In this document: in pieces, positions 39,043 to 50,850 of the stretch
How positions within the stretch are numbered: position 1 is the first letter of the stretch
How the letters are laid out: the number at the start of each line of letters is the position of its first letter
From: Begonia masoniana
Taxonomy: Eukaryota > Streptophyta > Magnoliopsida > Cucurbitales > Begoniaceae
Assembly: GCA_022432975.1 (NCBI GenBank)
Contig: CM039502.1
Location: 27,574,996-27,638,995, forward strand
Reading direction: 5' to 3'
DNA length: 64,000 bases
The notes under the pieces: generated by a model
Told to the model about the DNA's origin: nothing
Seen by the model: the letters and a program-made list of their open reading frames with translations, nothing else
Database searches by the model: none
Translations under genes and position numbers: made by a program

Positions 39043-39933
39043 ATGGTGAGAGGTCAACAAAGAGATGATAACGTGGATAGTCACACTATTGCTCAACTAA
39101 CTGAGTTAGTAATTTGCCAATCCCGCCAAGTTGAGTAGCTCATGACCGCCAGGGAAGAACAAGGGAATTCGAGTACGAATATTGCCCGAGAACATGGGGA
39201 TGAGAGTTTTCACCGACTTTGACCCCCGACTTTCAATGGTCAAGTTTCAGATCCTGCTTATGCTGAGGAATGGATTCGAAAGATGGAGGACATGTTCAAG
39301 TATGCAAAGGTGGACGAGGGAGATAAGGTCACATGTGCCTTCTATCATCTGGAACTGAGTGCAAGGCATTGGTGGGACTCGATCCAGAGCACCAATAATG
39401 CAGGAGCTATGACCTGGGAAATGTTTAAAACTGCTTTCTTTAACAAGTATTTCAATAGGACTGTTCGGGCCAGCAAGAAGAAGGAGTTCATGAATTTACG
39501 TTAAACTGGCTCTGTGACGGATTACATATGCAAATTTGAGGCTTTATCACGGTTTGCTCCCCGATTGGTTGAGGATGATGAGGACAAGATTCATCAATTT
39601 GTTCAAGGATTGAAGCCGAGTCTATACATGAGGGTGAAGACTGCTGGAATACATAATGTACCGTATGGTGAGGTGACGGCTAAGGCCTTGGAATTGGAAG
39701 AGGCTGAGATAACAACATATGCACAGCGTGAACAGCCAAGGAAATTCACTAAGGAAGCTCAGCCGTAACCACGTCAGAACAAAGGGTGGCAACCGCAACA
39801 GAACAGGAGCCAACCACAACAACAGAGAGGTGTAAAGAGACCATTCAATCCAAATGATGATCAGGAGAAAGGAAAACGACCATTAGCTCCCCTATGCCCC
39901 ACCTGCCAGAAGAATCACCCCAGCGAATGCAAG
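39043..39933 (+). pseudogene. Gag of array copy 2
   Basis: ATG at 39043. Unlike copy 1 the first 30 or so codons are in frame (MVRGQQRDDNVDSHTIAQL), until QVE* (TAG). It shares the TGA at HRL* and the TAA codons at NLR* and QP* with copy 1, but keeps CAG at the PQQQRG site where copy 1 has TAG. The core motifs are the same as copy 1. The zinc knuckle is counted with the following open frame. Confidence 0.9.
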
Positions 39934-42900
39934 TTGCATTCTGGCCGTTGCTACAGATGTGATAAGGTTGGACATATAGTCAGAGACTGCCCCATGCCGC
40001 CAGATCCAAACCAAACAAGAGTAATGCCCAGAGTCTTTACAATGATGGAAGATGAGGATGCCATGCAACATACGGTCATAACAGGTACAATTATGATATG
40101 TGGTAATTCTGCTTATACACTCATAGACACAGGAGACACACACTCATTTATAGCAACCATGTTTATGTGTAAGTATAAGTTAGAACTTTTACCAACTGAT
40201 AGGCCATATAGTGTCATGTTACCGTCAGGGAAATCCTTACATTCTGAACAGATAGTGAAGGGTGACATTGTGTCCATAGGAGATAAGAAGTTATATGTAG
40301 AACTGATTGTAATCGACATGAAGGGATATGAGGTTATATTAGAGATGGATTGGTTATTCAGACACCATGTCATAATAAGTTGTAGGTCTTGTTTGGTTAA
40401 ATTCAGACCCCCGAATGGAGATCGGTATACCTTTCAAGCTATCCCAAAAATAAGTAAAATGCCGATTATATCCTCGCTAGAGACTCAACGAATATTGAAA
40501 GGTGGTTGTGAGAGTTACCTAGCTAGTATAATGGATGTTCGGGTGAAAGATAAGATAGAATTACAAGATATTTCTATAGTCCTAGAGTTTCCGGAAACAT
40601 TTTTGGATGATTTGCCAGGATTACCACCTGATAGAGAAATAGAGTTTGTAATTGATACATATCCCGAGGCATTACCTGTATCTAAGAATCCATATCGCAT
40701 GGCACCTGTTGAGTTGAAAGTCCAACTGCAAGAATTGGTTGACAAGGGATTTATACGCCCTAGCAGTTCACCCTGGGGTGCACCCGTGCTATTTGTCAAG
40801 AAGAAAGATGGTTTCCTTAGAATGTGTATAGATTACAGAGAATTGAACAAGTTGACAATTAAGAATAAGTACCCCTTGCCTCGAATTGATGACTTGTTTG
40901 ACCAATTACAAGGAGCTAAAGTATTTTCGAATATTGATTTACGTTCGGGCTATTACCAATTGAAGGTCAAGGAGAGTGATATACCTAAGACAGCTTTCAG
41001 GACCCGTTATAGACATTATGAATTCCTTGTAATGTCGTTTGGATTAACTAATACACCTGCAGCTTTTATGGATTTGATGAACCGAGTGTTTCGTGAATAT
41101 TTGGATAAGTTTGTGATTGTATTCATAGATGATATCTTAATTTACTCACGGACTAAAGCTGACCACGAGGAACACTTAAGAATAGTCTTGACAACCCTGA
41201 AACAGCAGCAACCCTATGCCAAGTTGTCTAAGTGTGAGTTCTGGTTGGATAAAGTCAACTTCTTAGGTCATGTTGTTTCTGCCGATGGCATATCAGTAGA
41301 TCCAACTAAAATTCAGGCTGTAAGGATTGGCCACAGCCAAGGAATGTCAGTGAAGTCTGTAATTTTCTTGGTTTGACAGGCTATTATAGGAAATTTATTA
41401 AAGGATTTTCTATGATAGCTAAACCTTTAACTAATTTGACAAAGAAGGACATCAAGTACTCTTGGACCGAAGCTTGTGAAGATGGCTTCCAAGCACTTAA
41501 ATTGAAATTAACGACAGCCCCACTGTTGACTCTCCCAACTGAGGAAGGAAAGTTTAGTGTTTACTGTGATGCATCCAAGGTTGGATTGGGGTGTGTCTTA
41601 ATGCAAGAAGATAAAGTTGTGGCGTATGCCTCTAGACAGCTGAAGAGTTATGAACAGAACTACCCCACTCATGATTTGGAATTCGCTGCTGTTGTGTTTG
41701 CATTGAAGATTTGGAGGCACTACTTGTATGGTCGGCAGTGTGATGTGTTTTCAGACCACAAGAGCCTGAAATACTTCTTTACTCAAAATGAATTAAACAT
41801 GAGGCAGAGACGTTGGTTAGAATTTGTTAAAGATTATGACTTTGAAATCAAGTATCATTCGGGTAAGGCCAACGCTGTAGCCGATGCTTTAAGCAGAATG
41901 TCAACAACAATGCAACCCGCAGTATCAACCATGTTTGTACCTTTGAGGAAGGAAGTCAAGAAGTTCGAATTGGAAGTAGTTCCCGAGCTGTCAGCTTACT
42001 GACTGAATTATCTATTCGACCAACTATTTTGGATATGATCAAAGAGGCACAGCAGATGGATTCAAATGAGAATAATAGTATGATGAGTAAGTTAAAGGAC
42101 GCCTCCTCTGAGTTCAGCCTCTCTAATGATGGTATTTTGAAATTTAGGAACCGATGGTACATTCCGAGTGTTAAGGAGTTGCGTGAGTTGATCCTGACTG
42201 AAGCTCATACATCTTCTTTCTCTGTACATCCTGGTAGCACCAAGATGTATCGGGATTTGAAGCTACATTATTGGTGGCCAAATTTAAAAAGGGATGTTGC
42301 TAAGTATGTAGAGTCATGCTTGGTATGCCAACAAGTCAAAGCCGAGCATCAGCGTCTAGGAGGTACCCTTCAGCCTTTACCTATCCCCGAATGGAAGTGG
42401 GAACACATAGCTATGGATTTCGTTATAGGATTACCTAAGACAACTAAGGGACATGATAGTATTTGGGTTGTAATTGATAGACTGACGAAATCAGCCCATT
42501 TCTTACCTGTAAGAACAACCTACATGATGGACTAGCTTGCTGATCTGTATGTACAGGAAGTTATTAGGTTGCATGGGATCCCTGTATCTATTGTCTCTGA
42601 TCGTGATCCCAGGTTACCTCTCGGTTTTGGAAAGGTCTACAAGGCGCACTTGGTACAAAGTTATCCTTCAGCACTGCCTTTCACCCGCAGACAGATGGTC
42701 AATCCGAGAGGGCTATTCAGATACTTGAAGACATGCTGCGGGCGTGTGTACTGGATTTCCAGTCATCTTGGAGCCAATACTTACCTCTGGTTGAGTTCTC
42801 CTACAACAACAGCTACCAGTCCACCATTGGTATGGCACCTTATGAAGCACTGTATGGCAGGAAATGTATGTCACCTCTATATTGGGATGAGGTTGGCGAA

Positions 42901-43451
42901 ACAAAACTTCTAGGACCGAACTTCTGCAGCAGATGTCTGAAAAGATTTCTGTTATTAGGAAGAGGATGATGACTGCTCAGAGCCGACAGAAGAGTTATGC
43001 AGACCACAGGAGGAGGGATCTTGAATTTACGGTCGGGGATGAAGTATTCCTGAAGGTTTCACCGTTCAAGGGAGTCTTAAGAGTTGGCAAGAAGGAAAAA
43101 CTTACTCCACGGTTTGTTGGACCTTCCCTGTTTTGGCTAGAATCGGTAGTACAGCTTACAGATTGCAATTGCCTCCATCATTGGAAAGGGTTCACAATGT
43201 CTTTCACGTGTCAATGTTAAGGAAATGCATACGAGATCCGACGTAAGTTATTCAGCCAACAGATATCGAGTTAGAGCCGACACTGGTGTATGAAGAAAAG
43301 CCGGCGCAGATATTGGAATCTGCAGTTAAGACTCTGAGGAATAAAGAGATTCCACTAGTGAAAGTTTTAATGGAAGAATCATGGCATCGAAGAAGCCACT
43401 TGGGAGCGACGACAGGACATGTTAGACAAATATCCATGATTATTTGTTTGA
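39934..43451 (+). pseudogene. Knuckle, protease and pol of array copy 2
   Basis: 39934-41376 is open for 480 codons. It holds the CCHC knuckle, an intact protease D-T-G-D-T-H-S-F-I (here the 2 bp lost in copy 1 are present) and RT with [10 protein letters not shown] three-codon deletion occurs after APVEL relative to copy 1. A one-base deletion near 41321 shifts the frame; 41373-42002 then covers the RT end and RNase H. Further single-base losses occur near 41996, 42614, 42916 and 43123. It shares the integrase TAG (42533-42535) with copy 1. Many private lesions are single-base changes in short homopolymers, so some could be assembly errors. Confidence 0.92.
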
Positions 43452-43479
43452 TCAATTTTTGAGGACGAAAATTTTGTTT

Positions 43480-43492
43480 AAGGAGGGGTGGA
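43480..43492 (+). other. Polypurine tract, copy 2
   Basis: AAGGAGGGGTGGA directly before LTR3. Confidence 0.85.
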
Positions 43493-46098
43493 TGTAACAC
43501 CCGACAAGACGACCAGGTGACTTTCCTAACTGTTTTAACGGTCATGAATATTAAATCTTCACGGTTTAGAATTTTGTGCCAAGCTTGATTAATTTCGTGT
43601 GGATTTAAACTAGGTTGAGTGGCAAAGTTGTAATAATAGTGGATTGAGACCGGTATTTAAAGAAAATGGAAAGGGTTCAAACCTACATTAAACCTCACTG
43701 TAGCTGTCATTACTCTCGGCGATTTTCTCTCCCGAGCTCTCGCTCTCTGTCAACTGGAAATCTCTCCTTCGACGATCGGTGTCCTTGCTACTTCTCGGCT
43801 ACTTTGTGCTCGAGGTACGAGTTTGACAATGTAGCTATTAGTCGTTAAGCTCTGTTTTCAGCTATGTGCTGAAGTTCTGGATTCTTCAATGGCCGTGTAA
43901 TAATAAGGACGTTTTAAAATCCGAGATGGGTAATGTCATTCCGAATCGATTCTGGACATTTAAAATAACCAACCCTGGGTAATCGATAGTCGAGTCTGTC
44001 TATTTCGATTTTTGGATTTCAGACTGCACAGAGTATTAAACTATGGATTCGAGAATGACTTTAGCTATTAGACCCTAGGATGACCTGTGATTAGAACTAA
44101 TAGGATTTTGTTTTAACTACTGCAATGTAAATGTTTTAGGCAAAGAAGTCCGAAGAGAAGAGCTCAAGTTGCTCAGAAAACCAGGTAAGTGAATGTATAG
44201 GTTTCTCGGTCATTAGGACCCTACATCAAAGGATGCTAGATAGTAACTGACATGACGATTAGAGGCCATTTATGCTACTGTCTTGTACTTATGTTAATGT
44301 TTAGTTTAATGGTAAGTTTTCATGTTGGGAGGATGCTCTATTCTGTAGCCTGATGATTTAAGAATTTCCATGTACATGCATCATGACTATTTTATGCATA
44401 TGAAAATATTTTAAGAGCATGGTTTTCTCATGAATAAAGTAAGAAGATAAAACTTATGCAACGTGGGCTAAGTGAGGGTTGGGGGCGGTTCGGCGTATGT
44501 CACAGTCCAAAAGAGGGACATATGAATACGACCCGCAGTAGGGACCAAGATCAAACTCACTGTCGAACCCCCTTCACCAGCACAAATCCTCTCTTAATCC
44601 ACACAACTTAAATGAAGAATATGATCAATGATTATGAATGATGATTACGAGCAAAGATATGAATGAGAAAAGACTTATGAGCATGTGTTTCCCGAATTAT
44701 ACATTCATGCATCCATGTTAGTGTTGCATTCCTTACTAAGCATTAGGCTTATAGTTAAATCTTATGATGTAGGTGAAGAGTTCACAGGTGAGGATTCCCA
44801 ATCCAGAGATGATGCTTAAAGCCGGTTGCAAGAGGGTGCTCAGAATGACAGTGCAAGGCTGGATAGGCGATTAAGACCCCTGGTTAATGCGTGCATGATG
44901 TCAGTATGATTTTAATATGAAAGTCTGGGTAGGATAAGATTATTTTAAAACATTGATTTGAGATTGTTGATTTGATTACTGAGTCTGAGAATGTTTTTTT
45001 TAAGGATATGGAACGTGTTATTAATCTAAGTCTTCCGCTATATGTAATTCTGGATGAGTCTATGATTCACCGGATGATGTAGTATGTTAGTCACCGGATG
45101 ATGTAGTATGTTAGTCACCGGATGATGTAGTATGTTAGTCACCGGATGATGTAGTATGTTAGTCACCGGATGATGTAGTATGTTAGTCACCGGATGATGT
45201 AGTATGTTAGTCACCGGATGATGTAGTATGTTAGTCACCGGATGATGTAGTATGTTAGTCACCGGATGATGTAGTATGTTAGTCACCGGATGATGTAGTA
45301 TGTTAGTCACCGGATGATGTAGTATGTTAGTCACCGGATGATGTAGTATGTTAGTCACCGGATGATGTAGTATGTTAGTCACCGGATGATGTAGTATGTT
45401 AGTCACCGGATGATGTAGTATGTTAGTCACCGGATGATGTAGTATGTTAGTCACCGGATGATGTAGTATGTTAGTCACCGGATGATGTAGTATGTTAGTC
45501 ACCGGATGATGTAGTATGTTAGTCACCGGATGATGTAGTATGTTAGTCACCGGATGATGTAGTATGTTAGTCACCGGATGATGTAGTATGTTAGTCACCG
45601 GATGATGTAGTATGTTAGTCACCGGATGATGTAGTATGTTAGTCACCGGATGATGTAGTATGTTAGTCACCGGATGATGTAGTATGTTAGTCACCGGATG
45701 ATGTAGTATGTTAGTCACCGGATGATGTAGTATGTTAGTCACCGGATGATGTAGTATGTTAGTCACCGGATGATGTAGTATGTTAGTCACCGGATGATGT
45801 AGTATGTTAGTCACCGGATGATGTAGTATGTTAGTCACCGGATGATGTAGTATGTTAGTCACCGGATGATGTAGTATGTTAGTCACCGGATGATGTAGTA
45901 TGTTAGTCACCGGATGATGTAGTATGTTAGTCACCGGATGATGTAGTATGTTAGTCACCGGATGATGTAGTATGTTAGTCACCGGATGATGTAGTATGTT
46001 AGTCACCGGATGATGTAGTATGTTAGTCACCGGATGATGTAGTATGTTAGTCACCGGATGATGTAGTATCGGAGTGATGTTAGTCACCGGATGATGTG
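43493..46098 (+). repeat. LTR3 of the array, truncated on the right
   Basis: Matches LTR2 from TGTAACACCC through the leader and the CATTAGGCTT..GATGTAGGTGA block. It then passes into the 24 bp minisatellite earlier than LTR2: about 250 bp between TATGATTC and the repeat are missing. After the repeat it runs into unrelated sequence instead of the last 590 bp or so of the LTR. Confidence 0.9.
45067..46098. repeat. 24-bp minisatellite in LTR3, about 42 copies
   Basis: Same unit as in LTR2, very homogeneous. It ends with one disturbed unit (ATCGGAGTGATG) at 46069-46080. Confidence 0.98.
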
Positions 46099-46753
46099 TA
46101 GTTTTTTGACAGTTAAGTTTGTATTCTAGAGTATTCTGGAATTTGTTTGGGATATTCCTCTGATAATCTGTGCATGGATTGTCTCTGTTTTGGAATAATC
46201 ATGCAGTTGTTTTCTTGTCTTCTGTTAGGTTTTCTAACTTCTGTCATGTTCCCATGCATGTTTTAAAACTGTGTTAGAATCGGGTTTTAAGGTCTGAAAC
46301 CTGTACGCCTTCTGTTGTGCTCGAGAACCATGTTTGAATTGGTTTGAGAATCTGAGACTTTCATGTTTTCTGTTCTTTAAGCTCTCTGTCTATATGTTTT
46401 CTGTTGAAAGTTGTCAAATTTTTCCCTTTTAAACTGCATCTTCCGATCACGTTTAATGCATCCACCGATAGTCACTGTTCACATTTTGTCTTATCTCATC
46501 CACCGGTGAACAGTTGATTTCATCAGTCTTAGTTACTTCTGCCGGTTTCATCTGTCTCTCAGTTTAACTTCATCTTCCGACGACGTCATCTCTTCTTCCG
46601 ATGACGTCACCATAGCTTTTCTTCTGCCGATTACGTTTACTGCCTTTATCTGCCGATGACGTCATCACATCTTCCGATGACGTCATCACATAATCCGATT
46701 TCGTTTAATACCTGCATCTACCGTCTGACGTCATCTCCTCTTCCGATGACGTC
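46099..46753. other. Unclassified sequence rich in TGACGTCA motifs, left part
   Basis: Joins the broken LTR3 at a GGATGATGT end. 46540-46753 has repeated TCTTCCGATGACGTCATC-type words, i.e. palindromic TGACGTCA cores. It continues at 50338 after the solo LTR. It may be part of another LTR, since the same words occur singly in the Tekay-like LTRs (1216-1235, 30049-30066). No coding region. Confidence 0.5.
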
Positions 46754-46763
46754 TGTAACACCC

Positions 46764-48045
46764 GGTAGACATCTACCGGTAGACACGTGCAGCTCTCGTG
46801 ATCATTAAAACATCATCCGGTAGTGGACATCTACCGGTAGACACGTGCAGCTCTCGTGATCATTAAAACATCATCCGGTAGTGGACATCTACCGGTAGAC
46901 ACGTGCAGCTCTCGTGATCATTAAAACATCATCCGGTAGTGGACATCTACCGGTAGACACGTGCAGCTCTCGTGATCATTAAAACATCATCCGGTAGTGG
47001 ACATCTACCGGTAGACACGTGCAGCTCTCGTGATCATTAAAACATCATCCGGTAGTGGACATCTACCGGTAGACACGTGCAGCTCTCGTGATCATTAAAA
47101 CATCATCCGGTAGTGGACATCTACCGGTAGACACGTGCAGCTCTCGTGATCATTAAAACATCATCCGGTAGTGGACATCTACCGGTAGACACGTGCAGCT
47201 CTCGTGATCATTAAAACATCATCCGGTAGTGGACATCTACCGGTAGACACGTGCAGCTCTCGTGATCATTAAAACATCATCCGGTAGTGGACATCTACCG
47301 GTAGACACGTGCAGCTCTCGTGATCATTAAAACATCATCCGGTAGTGGACATCTACCGGTAGACACGTGCAGCTCTCGTGATCATTAAAACATCATCCGG
47401 TAGTGGACATCTACCGGTAGACACGTGCAGCTCTCGTGATCATTAAAACATCATCCGGTAGTGGACATCTACCGGTAGACACGTGCAGCTCTCGTGATCA
47501 TTAAAACATCATCCGGTAGTGGACATCTACCGGTAGACACGTGCAGCTCTCGTGATCATTAAAACATCATCCGGTAGTGGACATCTACCGGTAGACACGT
47601 GCAGCTCTCGTGATCATTAAAACATCATCCGGTAGTGGACATCTACCGGTAGACACGTGCAGCTCTCGTGATCATTAAAACATCATCCGGTAGTGGACAT
47701 CTACCGGTAGACACGTGCAGCTCTCGTGATCATTAAAACATCATCCGGTAGTGGACATCTACCGGTAGAAACATCATCCGATAATGGACATCTACCGTAG
47801 ACACGTGCAGCTCTCGTGATCATTAAACATCATCCGGTAGTGTAGTGGACATCTACCGGTAGACACGTGCAGCTCTCGTGATCATTAAAACATCATCCGG
47901 TAGTGGACATCTACCGGTAGACACGTGCAGCTCTCGTGATCATTAAAACATCATCCGGTAGTGGACATCTACCGATGGACACGTGTAGCTCTCGTGATCA
48001 TTAAAACATCATCCGGTAGTGGATATCTACCGGTAGACATGTGAA
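46764..48045. repeat. 58-bp tandem repeat in solo LTR, about 22 copies
   Basis: Each unit contains CATCTACCGGTAGACACGTG, then CAGCTCTCGTGATCATT, then AAAACATCATCCGGTAGTGG. It includes the palindromes CTACCGGTAG and CACGTG (G-box, ACACGTGC being ABRE-like). Units are nearly identical up to 47760; the last few on the right are degenerate. Confidence 0.97.
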
Positions 48046-48644
48046 ATTCACGTGTTCATCTAAGACATCTTCCGATAGCTTACAAGCTCTATATCATCCG
48101 ATCACTAAACGACAAACTTACTACTTACTTCTACCGATAGAAGAAAAACACATCTTCCGGTAGAAAACTCCTACCTAAAAGATTCATCCAACTTTCACAT
48201 AACACAACTTAGCTAAGAAAGGCTCTTACTGGTATAACAAATTCATTCAGAGTATAAATAGCGGAAGACTTGCATGACATAAATCCTTTAAAAGGAAACA
48301 TATCCTCATATCCAATCCCAAACTCAAAAGTTACTCAGACAATACTAACACTATCCTACATAATTCCAGTCTTATATTTTACTGACATAAGGAAGCAATA
48401 ACCAGGGTCATAATCGCCTCTCCAGTCCCGCACTGTCACTTGGAGTATCCTCCAGCAACCAGCTTTAAATATCCTCTTTGAAATTAGTATCTTCACCTGT
48501 AGTCCTCTTCACCTACATCATAAGGTTCAACTATAAGCCTAATGCTTAGTAAGGAATGCAACACTAACATGCAGTGCATGATGCATAATTCAGAGAAAAA
48601 CATGCTCATAGATCATTTCTTGTTCATATTCTTATGGGTCATAT

Positions 48645-49210
48645 TCATCATTCATTTCATCATTCATTTCATCATTCATTTCATCATTCATAATCATGGG
48701 TCATATTCATCATTCATTTCATCATTCATTTCATCATTCATTTCATCATTCATTTCATCATTCATAATCATGGGTCATATTCATCATTCATTTCATCATT
48801 CATTTCATCATTCATTTCATCATTCATAATCATGGGTCATATTCATCATTCATTTCATCATTCATTTCATCATTCATTTCATCATTCATAATCATGGGTC
48901 ATATTCATCATTCATTTCATCATTCATTTCATCATTCATTTCATCATTCATTTCATCATTCATTTCATCATTCATTTCATCATTCATTTCATCATTCATT
49001 TCATCATTCATTTCATCATTCATTTCATCATTCATAATCATGGGTCATATTCATCATTCATTTCATCATTCATTTCATCATTCATTTCATCATTCATTTC
49101 ATCATTCATTTCATCATTCATTTCATCATTCATATAATCATGGGTCATATTCATCATTCATTCATCATTCATAATCATGGTCATATTCATAATTCATTTC
49201 ATCATTCATG
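48645..49210. repeat. 12-bp CATTTCATCATT tandem repeat in solo LTR
   Basis: Runs of CATTTCATCATT broken by CATAATCATGGGTCATATT spacers at intervals, giving a higher-order pattern. This is the same LTR position at which the first solo LTR expanded a 26 bp unit. Confidence 0.95.
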
Positions 49211-50337
49211 TTCTTCGTTTAGTTGTGTGGATTAAGAGAGGATTTGTGCCGGTAAAGGGGGTTCGACAGTGAGTTTGATCATGGTCCCTACTGCGGGTCG
49301 TATTCATATGTCCCTCTTTTAGACTGTGACATACGCCGAACCGCCCCCAACCCTCACTTAACCACGTTGTATAAGTTTTATCTTCTTATCTTGTTCATGA
49401 TGAGAAACATCGCTTATAAAATATTTTCATATGCATAAAACTTTCATGATGCATGAACATGGAAACTCTTAAAACATCAAGCTACAGAGCAGAGCATTAT
49501 CCATCATGGAATATTACTTTCGAACTAAACGTCATCAAGAACACTAGACATCAGCATAAGGGAGTTTCTAATCATCACATAACATTCTACTTAGTATCCT
49601 CTGATGTAGGGTCCTAATGACCGAGAAACCTATACATTCACTTACTTGGTCTCCTTAGCAATCTGAACTTCTTCTCTTCAACTTCTTCACCTAAAACATG
49701 TGCATTACAGTAGTTAAATCAAAATCCTAAAACTCTACTCATAAATCATCCTAGGATCTATTAGATAAAGTCATTCTCGAATCCTTGGTTTGATATACTG
49801 TGCAGAATCTGAAATCCAAAATAAAACAACAGGTTCTACTATCAATTAAATCTGAGTTGGTTACTTAAAATGTCCAGAATCGATTCGGGTTGACATTACT
49901 ACTCTCGGATTCTAAAATGTTCTAATACTACTCGGCCATTGATAAAATCCGAGTTCAAATGCCGAGCTGAAAACAGAGCTCCAAACACTAACAGATAACT
50001 ACATTGTCCATTTCATACCTCGGGTGCGGATTCGCAGAGGATTGCGGACTAGAAACCGGTCGTCGGCGAGGAAGACACTGATAGCAGAGAGCGGGGGCTT
50101 GGGAGGGAAGAAATCGCCGAGAGTAGGGGAATGTCGGCTACAGTGGGTTGAATGAAATTAAAACATTTCTTTTTTTTCTTTATATACCAAATCTTCACTC
50201 TCCTTATTACCATTTTGCCACTCAACCTAGTTTGAAAATCCACATGAAATTAATTAAAATTGTCATAAAGTTCTAAACCGGAAGAATGACCGTTAATACA
50301 GTTAAGAAATCACATGGTCGTTTTCTCGGGTGTTACA

Positions 50338-50850
50338 ACGTCATCCACTGTTTTCATCTCCTGCTGATTTCGTTTAATGCCTACATCTTCTGGTGACGTC
50401 ATCTATCTTCCGATGACATCATCACCTTCTGCCGATTTCGTTTACTATCTGTATCTGCCGATGACGTCTTCACATCTTCCGGTTGACGCCATCCATCTTC
50501 CGGCTGATGTCATCTTCGTTTCTGCCTTTGCATTTATATCTTCCGGCTGACGTCATTCAAGTCTTCCGCCCAGTTTTAAACTAAGTTTTCCGCCAGATTT
50601 CTGCCTATGCCTTCCGACTTCATTCCCTGTTTTTCTGCTGTTATTTATACTCTGTTACTCACTGTAGTTTATCCCCTTTGTAAAGCTATGCTCTTTTAGG
50701 GTTTGCATTGACAGTGCATGTTTCCTTTCATTCGGTTCTGTCCACTGTTTTGACCGATCTGTTCAAAAAAATTAGTCACCGTTTTCCGTCCACTGTCCCG
50801 GAGTGATGGCTCCGATCCCGGACTCCGATCGGGTTCGGTTTCGGGCTGTC
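50338..50850. other. Unclassified TGACGTCA-rich sequence, right part
   Basis: Continues 46099-46753 across the solo LTR. Contains further CTTCCG(A/G)..TGACGTCAT words to about 50560, then a pyrimidine-rich stretch, ending TTTCGGGCTGTCACA near 50852. This could be an LTR end, but no start was identified. Confidence 0.45.

Larger units (their letters stand above)
28336..46098 (+). mobile_element. Tekay-like Ty3 tandem array: LTR-internal-LTR-internal-LTR
   Basis: Three LTRs (28336, 35341, 43493) alternate with two nearly identical gag-pol regions. PBS and PPT sites stand in the right places next to each. LTR2 and LTR3 share several variants absent from LTR1 (for example ACTGTAGCTGTC against ACTGTAGTCGTC). 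Both internal regions share several stop codons. This is the result expected when unequal exchange duplicates one internal+LTR unit (about 8.16 kb) of a single insertion. The left end lies in another Tekay-like LTR. The right end is cut within the LTR3 minisatellite. Confidence 0.92.
46754..50337 (-). mobile_element. Second solo LTR of the Tekay-like family, reverse orientation
   Basis: Begins TGTAACACCC and ends GGGTGTTACA, with a perfect 5 bp target duplication ACGTC (46749-46753 and 50338-50342). The right half (48200-50337) is collinear with the reverse complement of the array LTRs, including the CACCTACATC..GCCTAATGCTTAG block at 48518-48550. The left part has been replaced by a 58 bp tandem array that reaches to within about 10 bp of the end. 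Confidence 0.9.

Noticed and set aside
46764..48045. CRISPR-like repeat array
   Set aside because: The 58 bp units are contiguous with no unique spacers and lie inside a plant LTR with target duplications.
48542..48829. His/Ile/Ser repeat open frame
   Set aside because: Translation of the CATTTCATCATT simple repeat.
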